Source of the DNA: Paragonimus westermani
Taxonomy: Eukaryota; Platyhelminthes; Trematoda; Plagiorchiida; Troglotrematidae
Length of the DNA: 64,000 bases
Assembly (NCBI GenBank): GCA_008508345.1
Contig: QNGE01002669.1
Location: 38,349-102,348 of the forward strand
Reading direction: 5' to 3'
The notes below the pieces were generated by a model. The model searched no databases and was not told where the DNA came from. It worked only from the letters and a program-made list of their open reading frames with translations. Each line of letters opens with the position of its first letter. Position 1 is the first letter of the stretch. This document shows positions 12,132 to 22,100 of this stretch, one piece after another. The position numbers and the translations under genes are program-made.

Positions 12132-13325
12132 ATGTTGCTGTGCAACAGGCTGGTCATAAGCTCCAGTCGGTGGCTTTGTATTCATTATTATGCCATGACG
12201 GGTGTGGCATCCGTGCCTGCTGTTGCCCAACTTCACCTGTTTACCTGTGCACTGTCTACCTGTGACCTGGCGACGCTAGATGACTCATGGGTGTTACGCC
12301 AACACGTGTTCACAACCCGCATGAATCTCCGCCAACTTCGTCAATGTTCGGGTGAAAATGTTAATGATTTTATCGCTCGTATCCAGCAAGCTATTCCTGA
12401 CTGTCGTTATAATGAAGTTGTACCCACAAAATTTGAAGAAGCCATGGCGATTCAATGTTTACTAGTGGGAATCCAAGACACGAAACCCAGAGAGCGACTG
12501 TTGTCCGAAGAGTCTAAACTAACTTGTGATCGGGCATGTTCTATTGCGAGGCAACGGGAGAACACCGCAGAACAGTTCATCTTATACCAGCCGTCTTCCG
12601 CCCCAGATAATGTACAATTGAATGCATGGCATACGTCTCCGCTCAAGTGCAACAAGACTCCTATTCGTACGTGTACGTGTTATCGTTGCGGTGATAAACA
12701 TGAATTTGTCACGGAATGTCGTCGGAAACAGTCGACGTGCCATAGTTGTGGGAAAAGTGACCATATTGAACGCGTATGCCGTTCGAATCAAGCGCAGTCT
12801 TCCGATTTCCGATCTAAGACTCGAGCTGTACGATCTATTGAAGATCATGAAGAATCCATTTCCTACTTGGTTTCACATACCTCGGCCACGTTTCCTGCCG
12901 GAGTACCCCCTTATACAGTAGAGTTGAATGTGGAAGGCCACAACGTTTACCTGAAGATCGACACAGGAGCTTCCTTGACACTTATTAACAGGCGCATACG
13001 GCCAAAATCACTTCCGATGGCTCCAGCTGTTGCCACATTGCGATCCTATAGAGGAGAAGCGATCAACATCATGTATAGGTGCAAGATGGAATTAGAACAC
13101 GGAACAAAAACGCTCAATTTACCTGCATATATCGTAAATATTGAGAGCCAAAATCTGTTGGGTCGAAATGGGCTCAAACTCATGCCAGATCTTCTGCTGT
13201 CTGTCAGACGAGTGGATAGTCACAACAGTACTGCAGAAATTTTCCTCCGTATTCGATTAAAACGAGCTAGGGAGGCTGAAGGATTTTCAGGCCACTATTG
13301 TAATGGAACAGGGTACTCCTGCTAA
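12132..13325 (+). CDS. gypsy Gag-protease fragment
   Basis: This 397-codon open frame is the longest in the window. Its first ~45 residues come from LTR-derived sequence and are probably not native Gag. Residues ~46-165 are helix-rich and fit a gypsy capsid, with an F.ARI motif and a later RERLL..ESKLT motif. Two zinc knuckles follow: CYRCGDKHEFVTEC at about 183-196 (spacing C-x2-C-x3-H-x5-C) and CHSCGKSDHIERVC at about 204-217 (regular C-x2-C-x4-H-x4-C). The aspartic protease has its catalytic DTGAS near residue 277 and the ILG-like LLGRN segment near 337. Gag would coat the RNA and protease would cut the polyprotein. The frame ends just before RT, and the RT frame overlaps it by 23 bases in another phase. 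This may be decay and not programmed shifting. The start codon is nominal. Confidence 0.85.
   Translation: MLLCNRLVISSSRWLCIHYYAMTGVASVPAVAQLHLFTCALSTCDLATLDDSWVLRQHVFTTRMNLRQLRQCSGENVNDFIARIQQAIPDCRYNEVVPTKFEEAMAIQCLLVGIQDTKPRERLLSEESKLTCDRACSIARQRENTAEQFILYQPSSAPDNVQLNAWHTSPLKCNKTPIRTCTCYRCGDKHEFVTECRRKQSTCHSCGKSDHIERVCRSNQAQSSDFRSKTRAVRSIEDHEESISYLVSHTSATFPAGVPPYTVELNVEGHNVYLKIDTGASLTLINRRIRPKSLPMAPAVATLRSYRGEAINIMYRCKMELEHGTKTLNLPAYIVNIESQNLLGRNGLKLMPDLLLSVRRVDSHNSTAEIFLRIRLKRAREAEGFSGHYCNGTGYSC
12203..12250 (+). repeat. 5' LTR stub fused to gag
   Basis: About 48 bases starting TGTGGCATCCGTGC resemble the first bases of the 3' LTR, which starts TGTGGCACCCGTGC at 15854. The similarity stops near TACCTGTG, and gag-like coding begins within a few bases. 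The rest of the 5' LTR, the primer-binding site and the leader are therefore deleted. Confidence 0.7.
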
Positions 13326-14750
13326 GTTTCACAAAGCTCGTACACTGGCATTCTCTATCCGCCCAAAAGTCGAGGCTGAACTTGAACGTCTGCAGAAACA
13401 GGGAATAATCACTTCTGTCCGACACTCAACGTGGAGTGCCCCTATTGTGTCAGTGCAGAAACCAGATGGTTCCGTTCGAATATGCGGAGATTACAAATTG
13501 ACAGTGAACCAGGCCGCTACCATGGAACATTACCCCATTCCAAAAATAGAGGATCTATATGCTACATTGTGCCGTGGTGAGAAGTTTTCCAAACTGGACT
13601 TGAGTCATGCATATTCACAATTCGGACTTGACCAAGAGTCAAGGAAATTTACAACAATCAATACACACGGGATTATTTCAGTATAATCGCTTGCCGTTCG
13701 GCATCCATTCTTCTCCGGCAAATTTCTAACGCATTATTGACAACCTTACGAAAGATATTCCCGGTGTGTGTGCTTACTTAGATGACATTCTTGTTTCCGG
13801 ACGTTCGGATAAGGAACATTTGGAAGCACTTGAGTCGGTATTACAGCGTTTACATGAAAATGGCCTAAAGTTAAAAAGAGAAAAATGTGCATTCCTAACC
13901 GATGATGTTCAGTATCTCGGTTTTCGGTTGGACAAGTATGGATTACATCCAATACGGGAAAAATCGGACCGATTTTAGAGACCCCAGTTCCCCCAAACGT
14001 GGGTGAGTTACAATCCTTCATTGGTATGCTTACTCATTACAGTCGTTTAATTCCAAACCTATCAACTGTCCTGACACCCTTATACAATTTATTGAGAAAA
14101 GAAATTCGATGGCACTGGGCACCTAAGGAACAATTGGCATTTGACACTATAAAGAAGGAGATAAGCCAATCTAACTTATTGGTTCATTACAACCCAGATA
14201 AGCCCATAACTATTCGTTGTGACGCCTCTCTATGGGGGTGTCAGAGGATTCAACTGAGAAGCCAATCGCGTTTGCTTCTCGCAGTTTAGCCCCAGTTGAA
14301 AAGAACTACGCACAATTAGACAAAGAGGCTATAGCTGTAATCTTTGCAGTGAAAAAGTGTCACCAATATAGTTGAGAAAGAACGTTCGATATACACAAGG
14401 ACCATAAACCTCTGGTGTTTGTCCTAGGAGAAACGAAAGGAAACAATCAGATGGCGTCCCCGCGAATGCAACGCTGATCACTTCTTTTACCGGCTTATAA
14501 TTACAAAATTTCCCGTACTCCGAGTGAAGCAAATCAGGTGGTGCACGCTCTTAGTCGAATGTCCCTGAGGGACACCCCGGAAAATTCGTGGAAGCCTACT
14601 GAACTAATTCATTTGATGCAGTACCTGAATAAGCATCCCGTATCCAGTAAAGAGATCAGCCGAAGAACAGAGCAGGATTTCCTTTTGTTTCTCAGGGCTG
14701 GTCAACGAATAGTGATGGTCAAGTCACACCCTATTTTAGTCGCCGAATGA
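13303..14750 (+). pseudogene. gypsy reverse transcriptase and RNase H, broken
   Basis: RT begins in the frame at 13303-13686, with GSVRICGDYKLTVNQ and motif A FSKLDLSHAYSQ. A one-base frame change near 13680 moves reading to YNRLPFGIHSS, then a stop occurs near 13727. The catalytic box YLDDILVSG is intact at about 13775, followed by LKREKCAFL and YLGFRLD (13766-13978). The connection domain resumes at 13999 with a frame starting GELQSFIGMLTHYSRLIPN. RNase H is recognisable from IRCDASLWG, then after a break EKPIAFASRSLAP and NYAQLDKEA, ending with VHALSRM near 14540. A linker frame (14538-14750) leads to integrase. RT would copy element RNA and RNase H would degrade the template, but no single frame spans either domain. 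Confidence 0.9.
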
Positions 14751-15541
14751 AAATTAGCCTGGAAGAAGGTTGCTTACTTTGGGGTTCAAGGATCATCATT
14801 CCGTCCCACTTTCGAAGAAACATCCACGACGGTCATCCGGGTGTCAGCCGGATGAAATCCTTAGCTAGACATTACGTATGGTGGCCGAAACTCGGCAGGG
14901 ATGTAGAAGAATTCATTCGCAGCTGTGAAATATGCCAAACTATTCAAAGGAATGCTCCTACTGTTCCACTAAGTCCTTGGAAATGGCCTGATAAACCTTG
15001 GGAACGTGTTCACATAGACTATTTTGGCCCAACGGAACAGATGTGTTTATTACTTATCGAAGTTTATTCGAAGTGGATTGATGTTTATCCACTAACAAAT
15101 GCTACATCAGAAATCACCGTTTCATGTTTACGAAATTGCTTTAGCAGATTTGGTATTCCTCAGACTATCGTATCTGGTAATGGCACCAACTTTACCAGCA
15201 AGGAATTTCAAGAATTTATGGCAAACAATGGGATTTGGCACGTGAGGACGACACCTTGTCATCCAGCGTCCAACAGGCTAGCGGGACGTGCAGTGCAAAC
15301 CGTCAAAAATGGACCAAAGAAACAGTTTGCGGCACCGATGAAAACAAAGCTGGAAAAGTTTCTTTTTGCATATCGGACGATTCCAACTGAAACTACAGGG
15401 AGAAGTTCAGCGAAACTGATGTTCAACCGGAAGTTACGTACTCGTTTGAACTTACTTTCCCAAATGCCCGTCCCAAGATTGAAGAGAGACAGAAAAAAAC
15501 GAAAATATTGTACGACCGGATATCACACGATCGCGATCTAA
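14747..15541 (+). pseudogene. gypsy integrase with two lost catalytic residues
   Basis: This 264-codon frame covers most of the integrase. The zinc-binding HHCC domain is present: HDGHPG, WWPKLGRD and CEICQ. The RNase-H-fold core starts with the first catalytic Asp in HIDYFGP. At the second Asp position the protein reads IVSGNGTNF, and at the Glu position it reads NRLAGRAVQ. The two glycines are separated by exactly 35 residues, the spacing of a DD35E enzyme, so these are the catalytic sites and both are changed. Each change is compatible with a single A-to-G transition (GAT to GGT; GAA or GAG to GGA/GGG). The copy should be inactive for integration. The frame is lost near 15450-15510 and continues in another phase. 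The start overlaps the preceding stop as ATGA. Confidence 0.9.
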
Positions 15542-15825
15542 ATGTGAATGATCCAGTGTATGTAAAACCACCTCATGAAGAAGAATGGAAACCCGGACAG
15601 GTCAGAGCGGAAAACAGTCAAACCGATGAAGTCGCCCTACCAGGTGGCCGGATCATCACAAGGCACAAAGACCATGTGCGTCCTCGCTCTCTATGCAACA
15701 CGCCAGAACAATCAACCGCGAAGTGTGAAACGAACCACGACCCTTCTAGGGAAGAGAATCCGATACCAGAACAACCGCACGAAGAAAGTTGTCGCCGATC
15801 ACGCAGAACGTTTCCAAGCTGGTGA
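15508..15825 (+). pseudogene. gypsy integrase C-terminal tail
   Basis: This frame, shifted relative to the integrase core, has NVNDPVYVKPPHEEEWKPGQ followed by a Gly/Arg turn and DHVRPR. That fits the small SH3-like C-terminal domain of gypsy integrases. It ends about 15 bases before the polypurine tract, the expected place for the pol end. A run of seven A at 15493-15499 lies inside the region where the frame changes. Confidence 0.75.
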
Positions 15826-15839
15826 ACCCAAGCCAAATT

Positions 15840-15853
15840 AGAGGGGGAAGGAA
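15840..15853 (+). promoter_or_regulatory. polypurine tract
   Basis: The purine run AGAGGGGGAAGGAA abuts the TG that opens the LTR. In LTR retroelements this tract primes plus-strand DNA synthesis. Position and composition both fit. Confidence 0.85.
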
Positions 15854-16079
15854 TGTGGCACCCGTGCTTACTGTTGGCCGCACGTCACCTGTCTACCTGT
15901 GTGTGTCCCTCTCCCGAACGATCCAATCGTGGTACCCACACAATCGAGTGAGTGACTGTTTGTCTTATCTATGTCTCATCGTTATTGTGTTGTCATACTC
16001 TCGTGTTCAATAAAGCTACACGCTATTGCCGTCACGTGTTCTCCTTCTACTCTGGGCGGTCTACGTGTCAGGGCTCACA
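15854..16079 (+). repeat. 3' LTR of the gypsy element
   Basis: It starts TGTGGCACCCGTGC directly after the polypurine tract and shares its first ~48 bases with the stub at 12203. An AATAAA polyadenylation signal sits at 16009-16014. The end at a CACA near 16079 is provisional, because no second full LTR is available for comparison. Length is about 226 bp. Confidence 0.8.
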
Positions 16080-16611
16080 GTTTAACGTGGCTCTAAATCT
16101 TAACAACGAAGCAATGTGCATACCAAGGTAGACTAGAAGTCAGGATATACACAGTAGGTGGGGACTGAGGTACGGAGGAGCTGCGAGTAAGAAAATTGTA
16201 TGGCTTGTGTTGAACAGTACATGAATGAAACAATAAATGTGTTCGGAAGAATGGGAAATCTGTGTACAAAAAAAGGGGTTTAGATACAATGGTTCAGTCG
16301 ACTATGAATGGATACTTTGTGTCATATAGGATGGTATGGATATACCAATCAGCAATACCTCAAATCTTCAGTGGAAGTAAAATAGTAGGTAACAAATAGC
16401 AAGCTGTGTTCCCTGTTGGTGGTAATAAAAGAAACCAACAAAGTTGTAAATGCTGTCTTGTAAAATAGCCGAAAAATATGTCTTAGTGTGAGAATGGTAG
16501 AGGTATACTAAAACTGCAGATGTGCGTTTTATACGTCACACACGAACTAGGGAACAAACTCGGAGAACAATGAGAATACACCCTGGCGTGTGAAACAATG
16601 GAACAAAACAC
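16080..16611. other. unassigned DNA
   Basis: Nothing recognisable. It is flanked by the gypsy 3' LTR and a SINE copy. Confidence 0.4.
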
Positions 16612-16790
16612 CCAAGAGACTACTGATGATAAGTCGGGGATGTGGTTTATTTTCAAGTTGATCATCACTCACGTGTGATCACAGCCTTCGCAGTCAGATA
16701 TATTTTCCAGCCAGCCTCTTTCGAAAAGAAGCACTAGACTCGAGTTTCGCTCTCATTAGGGCATGGAACAGACTGTCAGACATGTCCGGC
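16612..16790 (-). repeat. SINE copy 1 (3' body)
   Basis: Read on the minus strand it runs CGAAACTCGAGTCTAGTGC, CTTCTTTTCGAAAG, GGCTGGCTGGAAA, then GTGAGTGATGATCAA and AAAATAAACCACATCCCCGA, ending at CATCAGTAGTCT. The same ordered blocks recur at 31.3, 33.7 and 61.2-62.0 kb. The tRNA-like head is not recognisable in this copy. Confidence 0.75.
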
Positions 16791-17400
16791 CCGTAAACTT
16801 GACTACAAGAGCTGCGGTCAACAAGAACATTTTTCTCGATGCTTTGGATCCCGTCAAATGGCGCAAGTGGGCCAAAATTCTCGTGCTGATGACTCACCAT
16901 TGTTATTGACAGAACACATTTACTCAGTAAATAAGTCTACTCTTACTGGAAAGCAACCGCACGGGTTTTCAGAGCCGAAGTTTCCTCCACCGGACACTCG
17001 AACGGTGGCCAATTATGCTCATCGGCGCGGGACAACTATGGAGATGGAATTCAATTCCGCTCCTCCGATAACACAACCGCACGCGATTTCTCTGGTCAAA
17101 CAAGAATCAGTGGCTGTTGCCATAGGCAAAATGGTTTCGAACGATTCTGTCGAACAAATCGATGGTTCCAAACGGATTAACACTATAGTCACGATGCTAC
17201 AAAAGGGCGGTACGATACGAATATGCGATGACTGGAAGGCTGCAAATGGTCAAGCTATGGTGGTTAAATTCATACTCCCAACAGTCGATGGCTGATACAG
17301 CTTTTCTCGAAGTCGGATTTAAGAAAATCGTCTATCTACACGCCGTTAACGCCAGAATCCAAGTATCTTACGTCCGATGCACTTTTCCACCGTTAGAAAC
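16770..17400 (+). pseudogene. second gypsy element relic (zinc knuckle and RT start)
   Basis: A degenerate zinc knuckle, YKSCGQQEHFSRC (first Cys replaced by Tyr), is followed within ~130 codons by an RT N-terminal region. That region reads AIGKMVSNDSVEQID and GGTIRICDDWKAANGQ, which resemble the fingers and the R-I-C-x-D-W-K motif of gypsy RT. A weaker match to motif A (FKKIVYLHAVNARIQV) follows in another frame near 17310-17360. The protease that should lie between knuckle and RT is missing, so an internal deletion is likely. The open frame 16858-17295 carries the middle part. It differs in wording from the 12-16 kb element, so it is a separate lineage. Confidence 0.6.
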
Positions 17401-17499
17401 GTCATCGTACCTACCAGTCAACTTACAGAAAACTAGCGCCAAAAGTACAGTCTGGGACATTCGTCCGCTTGAACGAGCGACAAGCATGCAAATGTCCAC

Positions 17500-17930
17500 C
17501 GGCGCCGTCGAGACAGAATGGAATAGCTCGGGTCCGTCGGCATTGAGACGCACACCCGCAAGGTCAACGCCGGAGGTAGGCGAACAGACACACACACTAC
17601 TTTGTGTGACTCCTGACACACCGTCACAACACGTCACAGACCACAGGCCACACTACAGTTTTGACCGCCATTCGGGCTAAGGCGGAGGTGATGTGTGCGC
17701 GTCAACGCCACCTGTGGGCCCCACGCTCGTGCCAAGGGTCAAGGTGCGTCCTGATTGACCCCGGCTTCAACGGCCAATGACGCATTCGTCTACGCCCTTA
17801 AAAATGACGCCACCGCTTGTGAATGCGAAAATACAGTATGTGCTTTTACTGAATCACGTGTTCTCTCTGCCGTTGTTACTGCCCGTGCAGCGTGCTGTTG
17901 ATTGCAGCCCGAATAGAAATACAACACACC
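17500..17930 (+). other. GC-richer block, possible LTR remnant
   Basis: This stretch is visibly GC-richer than its surroundings and follows the gypsy relic. A segment reading AATACAGTATGTGC then TTTTACTGAA resembles AATAAAGAATGTGC then TTTACTGAG at about 27468-27487, which could be the R region of related LTRs. No paired LTR was found. Confidence 0.25.
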
Positions 17931-18149
17931 ATTTTGATGTTCAGCGATGAAATTGAACGAAGTTGACGCATTTTCGTTAGATTCTCACGACAGCACGAAA
18001 TTTTCGTATATCATAATCACACAGATATGTGACTAATCTTAAACATTAAGACAAGGTTTCATAGAGCGGAATTTATTGCTTAAGGCATTCGAAAGACAGA
18101 CACGGAAATGAAAATAAAAAATATGGGGATGCTGACTACCAGGGCAACT

Positions 18150-19155
18150 GCAACGTCAACACAAATTCTTTTTGAAAACACAGGGGAGGATTCTGACGTC
18201 TGACAGCCGACGTCTCAGCAAACTGGATGTTTCCGGTGGCTTCGAAAAATGACAGAAAATGTGTCACAAAGTATGACTCTGTACCCCGTTTGGGTTAAGT
18301 GTCTTGCTATTGATTACACTATACAAGCGCTTGATGTTTCTACTTGTTCTCAGTCACTTGGGCACTTGCTTCTTCATACGAGGAACCGGTTGTCAGTTTG
18401 TCATCCCTATGTTGCTCATACTGTAGCTACACGAACATTTGCATAAACAGTAGGAGGGGACAGGTGTAAGCTGTTTGCCCATATCCAAGATGACTGGTCA
18501 GGCTATGGTTCGCTGTGTTACACAGTTTTACAGCGCTACAGAGTCTGGGTACAGCAGGTGTCAGGAGCCTTTTTGTTGTCGACCAGCCATCACCTAGATA
18601 TGAGAGTCCTAAATATACATACTTCTTCGAGACCGTTGTTATCTGTATCTTCGGGGTGATGACACCGTTATACTTTTCGATAAATTGTAGGAGGTACCCA
18701 CTGGCCTGTAGAATATCTGAGTGCTCATTTCCAGTGGGAGAATGTTATAAGTGCATAGCCTTTGCGGCCCATAAAACAACATTTGAACTAGGAATCTCTT
18801 ATTCTGTATTGGGCAGAAGATTTCGGGATGCATCTACTATCCTGTTCAGGTAGGCTCACTGTAAATGGATTCTTCAGATGACTAGGATGTCCAGAAACGG
18901 AAGACACCTGTTTACTTCGTTCTCTCTACATAGCTTGAAGTTCGAATGTGTTCGACTCAACTGCAAGAATGCCACGCATGAATCACTTAAATTCCTAGAA
19001 ATGATCAGGATGTGGTCTATGTAACGTTTGTACCGTATTGACCTTGACATGCTTTCACACAATTCAGATTCTGCTTTAACCATCTATAAATCAGCTAATA
19101 TTGGACTCGGCAGATCGCCCTTTGCAAATCCGTCCACTTACCGGAAAGGAAACGT
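18150..19155 (-). mobile_element. Penelope-like element relic A
   Basis: Minus-strand fragments follow the order of a Penelope-like protein (telomerase-type RT plus GIY-YIG endonuclease). Near 19080-19140 the RT box reads DGFAKGDLPSPIL with a stop soon after. The frame 18874-19083 has YKRYIDHILII, where the usual catalytic Y-x-D-D box is changed to YIDH, then CLPFLDILV. The frame 18639-18833 fits the post-RT linker. Further on, LGDGWSTTKRLLTPAV and a Cys-rich CLCKCSCSY..NIGMT segment near 18400-18450 mark the start of the GIY-YIG region. Stops and frame changes occur throughout. Element ends are not defined. Confidence 0.75.
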
Positions 19156-22100
19156 CTCAAAGTTGAACTTTACATTATGTGTGTACAAGTGTAGTCCAGA
19201 CACTGGAACATGAAAAAGAACCTTATCTTAATATTTAAGATTAGTTACCTGTTAATGCGTGAACAGAATGTAGAAAATGTTACTAAGGAGAACATCAAAA
19301 ATGTTGAAGAACCACAGTAAAGAGTACCGTAAGATTAACAGAGATTTATGAGCTTCCTAAATAAAGTAGTGGTCAAAAAGACTTGTCTTAACATTGACAT
19401 AGCCAACAGGTCATTCTGACCATCTTTTAAGATTGATGCAATTTCTCTTCTCTGAACTGTGACCTTGTGTTCACTTCGATTTTCCTGCTTATATCACGTC
19501 GACACTTCCTCCAAAACCGGGAGAAACATGAGCTGGGCAGAAGTCATACAATACTGAATATGGCTATTTCATAACCACAACGGATCATGTATATGATCCA
19601 GAGCGTAATTGGAAAAAGCGAACCTCGTGTCCCATCTTCATCACCGGTGGCCGCAACAAAGTGGTAGAATTTCTTGGGCACACTGATACATGACTCATTT
19701 CACCATTGACAGGCAGGTTGTGCTGCAAGTGACCGAGTTCAAAAGCTTATATGACGGACTATCACGCGACGGCCACAGAGTGCCCCAGGAGTGTAACTCC
19801 GTTGACAACCAGTACAACCATAATCATTTCACGGGATTTCAAGAGTGAGGGCTACCTTAACCGACTATGCTTACAGAAATGACCCGGTAATGCCCATCCA
19901 CGTTCGCCGTTCCTTTGAACCAAACTCGCAGCGTGCAGATTAAAGAATACCACTTGCGTAACCCAAATTTTTCAGTGTGGTATAAACCTCACGAATACAC
20001 TATGACTGAACCATTCTACTCCAAGTAACGTTACAGCAGAAATTGGAAGAACCTACATAGAGATGTTATAATATGCTATTTTCTTATATAGAAAGCATCC
20101 ACTTCATTCATATGAAGGGCATCCAAAACTCGTCCGAGAACCAGTAAGTACAGTTTGAGTAGCAATTCCGACAGAACATCCATGTCGCCTTCTGAGAACC
20201 GGTCGGAATTTTTTCAAATCACCACATTATCATAATAAATCCTAAGGCGTCACTTCATTCTTCACTCAGCACACACTAAGACCGAGACAAGAACAATTGA
20301 ACAAACCGCACAAACATGGCTGCTGTTATGATAACGCAATTTGATTAATTATGGTTGTAATCAGTCAAAACTAGCCAAATCTGGTAAGCATGTTTAGTGG
20401 GTTTACGGTTCCTGTCACGCATGATGTTCGATGAAAGTTAGCAATTGGAGAGGTAAATTTATGCAATGACGAAACACTGGTGAAGGACGAATTCACCACC
20501 ACTCCTATAAGAGAAACGTACTCTTCTGACCCACTGGACATCTTCGGTTCTTTTATCAAAGGGTCACTGCTCTGAAATTCCTTCTAACCACTCTGAATCC
20601 ATAGTAATTTTTAATGAGTTGAGGTTGTTCACCAGTCATCAATTTGCTAATGTGCCTCCCATATGCCTGATTTAGCCATAAAAAAGAGTAACAATTTTGT
20701 TTTCATTATTTTTATCGCCAGGCTAAATTTAATACACTTGTACGAGGTCAGTGAGGGTGGTGGATAACATCATCGGTGTGAGAGTTGTCATTCATTAAAG
20801 TCTGCTTAGTTTGAGTCGTGAGACTTAGTTGCACAATGTGAATCATGTGAGTCATACAAAGTTCACGAACGGATGATCACATCTCTGTGGTAGTTCCACT
20901 GTGGGTCTGATTGCACGAAAAGTTCAGTGATGTGACTAGCCGTTTTTGAGTACATCGTGGTGGTGGTGGTGAGTGTGGACGATTTGGAATCATCTCTACG
21001 ATAGACAGTATATGACCTTTGTAATGCCTCGGTAGGTCGGCTTGAATGGATCAGTTAGATTTATCAAGTGGCTGGACTCGACTAGTGTACTCATGAGCTG
21101 GAGTAAAACTTTCTGAGTTCGGAAACCACGGAATGCATGAGCTCATGAATGATCTTTTGCGATCGGGAAAAACTTACAATTTATAAACAAGATCAGGTCC
21201 GACAGAAGAAAACACGATGACTGATTTGCTCAAATGCCGAGATCATTCAGAGAGTTCACCGGACAGTGTAAAACCACAATTGACTGGTGACTAACGCCAC
21301 TGATAAAAAGGACACGAGTATATTTGGGTAGAAACAGCCCGACAGTTGAAGAGAACAGTTGTGGGTACCGGTAGGATAAATGACGACCCCCGTGTACTTG
21401 TTGCCGAATTCGGGCACACAAAAGTGGGACATCCGAATCGATCATCTTGTGGCAGTAGATGTGAATTTGTATTTGCTGGGAGGCTCACCTAGTAAAATTC
21501 CAAAGTTGCGGTTGACTATCTTTTCGTCCATTTCTCCTTGGTGCTCAAGCTCAGCAAACGATATGCAGCGGTAGCGAAAACGACACGTTTGTTCTGTAAA
21601 CCCATTGGTACACATCGGGTAGTCTACACATTATAGCAAATCAAATGAAGTTGGGCAACTCTGTCACTCTACTTTTAACTCCGTATTAAGGTGTGCATAC
21701 TTAGATATTTGGTACAAAGATTCTAAAACATTTTGTTCTCTATTTATGACTGAAATATGCGTCGTTACAAGAGAATCCGTAGGGCGTTTGTATGCTGTCT
21801 ACACAGAGAAAACTGCACATTTCTTGCAACGCGCGGTGAACTGAAGATTTGCGAGTCAACGCTACATAGTACTTAATTTTACGTTTAATTACCTTCGCCA
21901 AATAGGTCAGTTTATGAGTGCGTTAACAGGATCAAATAATCTTTACAGACTGATCAGCTTACGTACTCTACTGGTTACTAAGGTAGTTTTGGAGGTAGAA
22001 ATTTCCTGTGTTCCTGTGTTACGCAAATGAACATTATCAGGATTATTTGATGAACTACTGTATAAGAATTAAGACATTACTAGCCTGTTGGGACAGTCGT

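Larger units (their letters stand above)
12132..16079 (+). mobile_element. Ty3/gypsy LTR retrotransposon, decayed
   Basis: The order capsid, zinc knuckles, aspartic protease, RT, RNase H, integrase, polypurine tract, LTR is that of a Ty3/gypsy element, and all parts are recognisable on the plus strand. At least five breaks disrupt pol: a frame change near 13303-13325, a frameshift near 13680, a stop near 13727, breaks around 13978-14000 and within RNase H, and a frame change near 15450-15510. The integrase has lost two catalytic residues. The 5' LTR is reduced to a stub. The gag wording (two closely spaced Cys knuckles) and RT suggest a Mag-like group, but this is an impression. No flanking target-site duplication can be checked because the 5' end is missing. 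Confidence 0.92.

Noticed and set aside
15493..15499. A7 run as a programmed frameshift site in pol
   Set aside because: The frame appears already shifted before the run, and many other breaks show simple decay.
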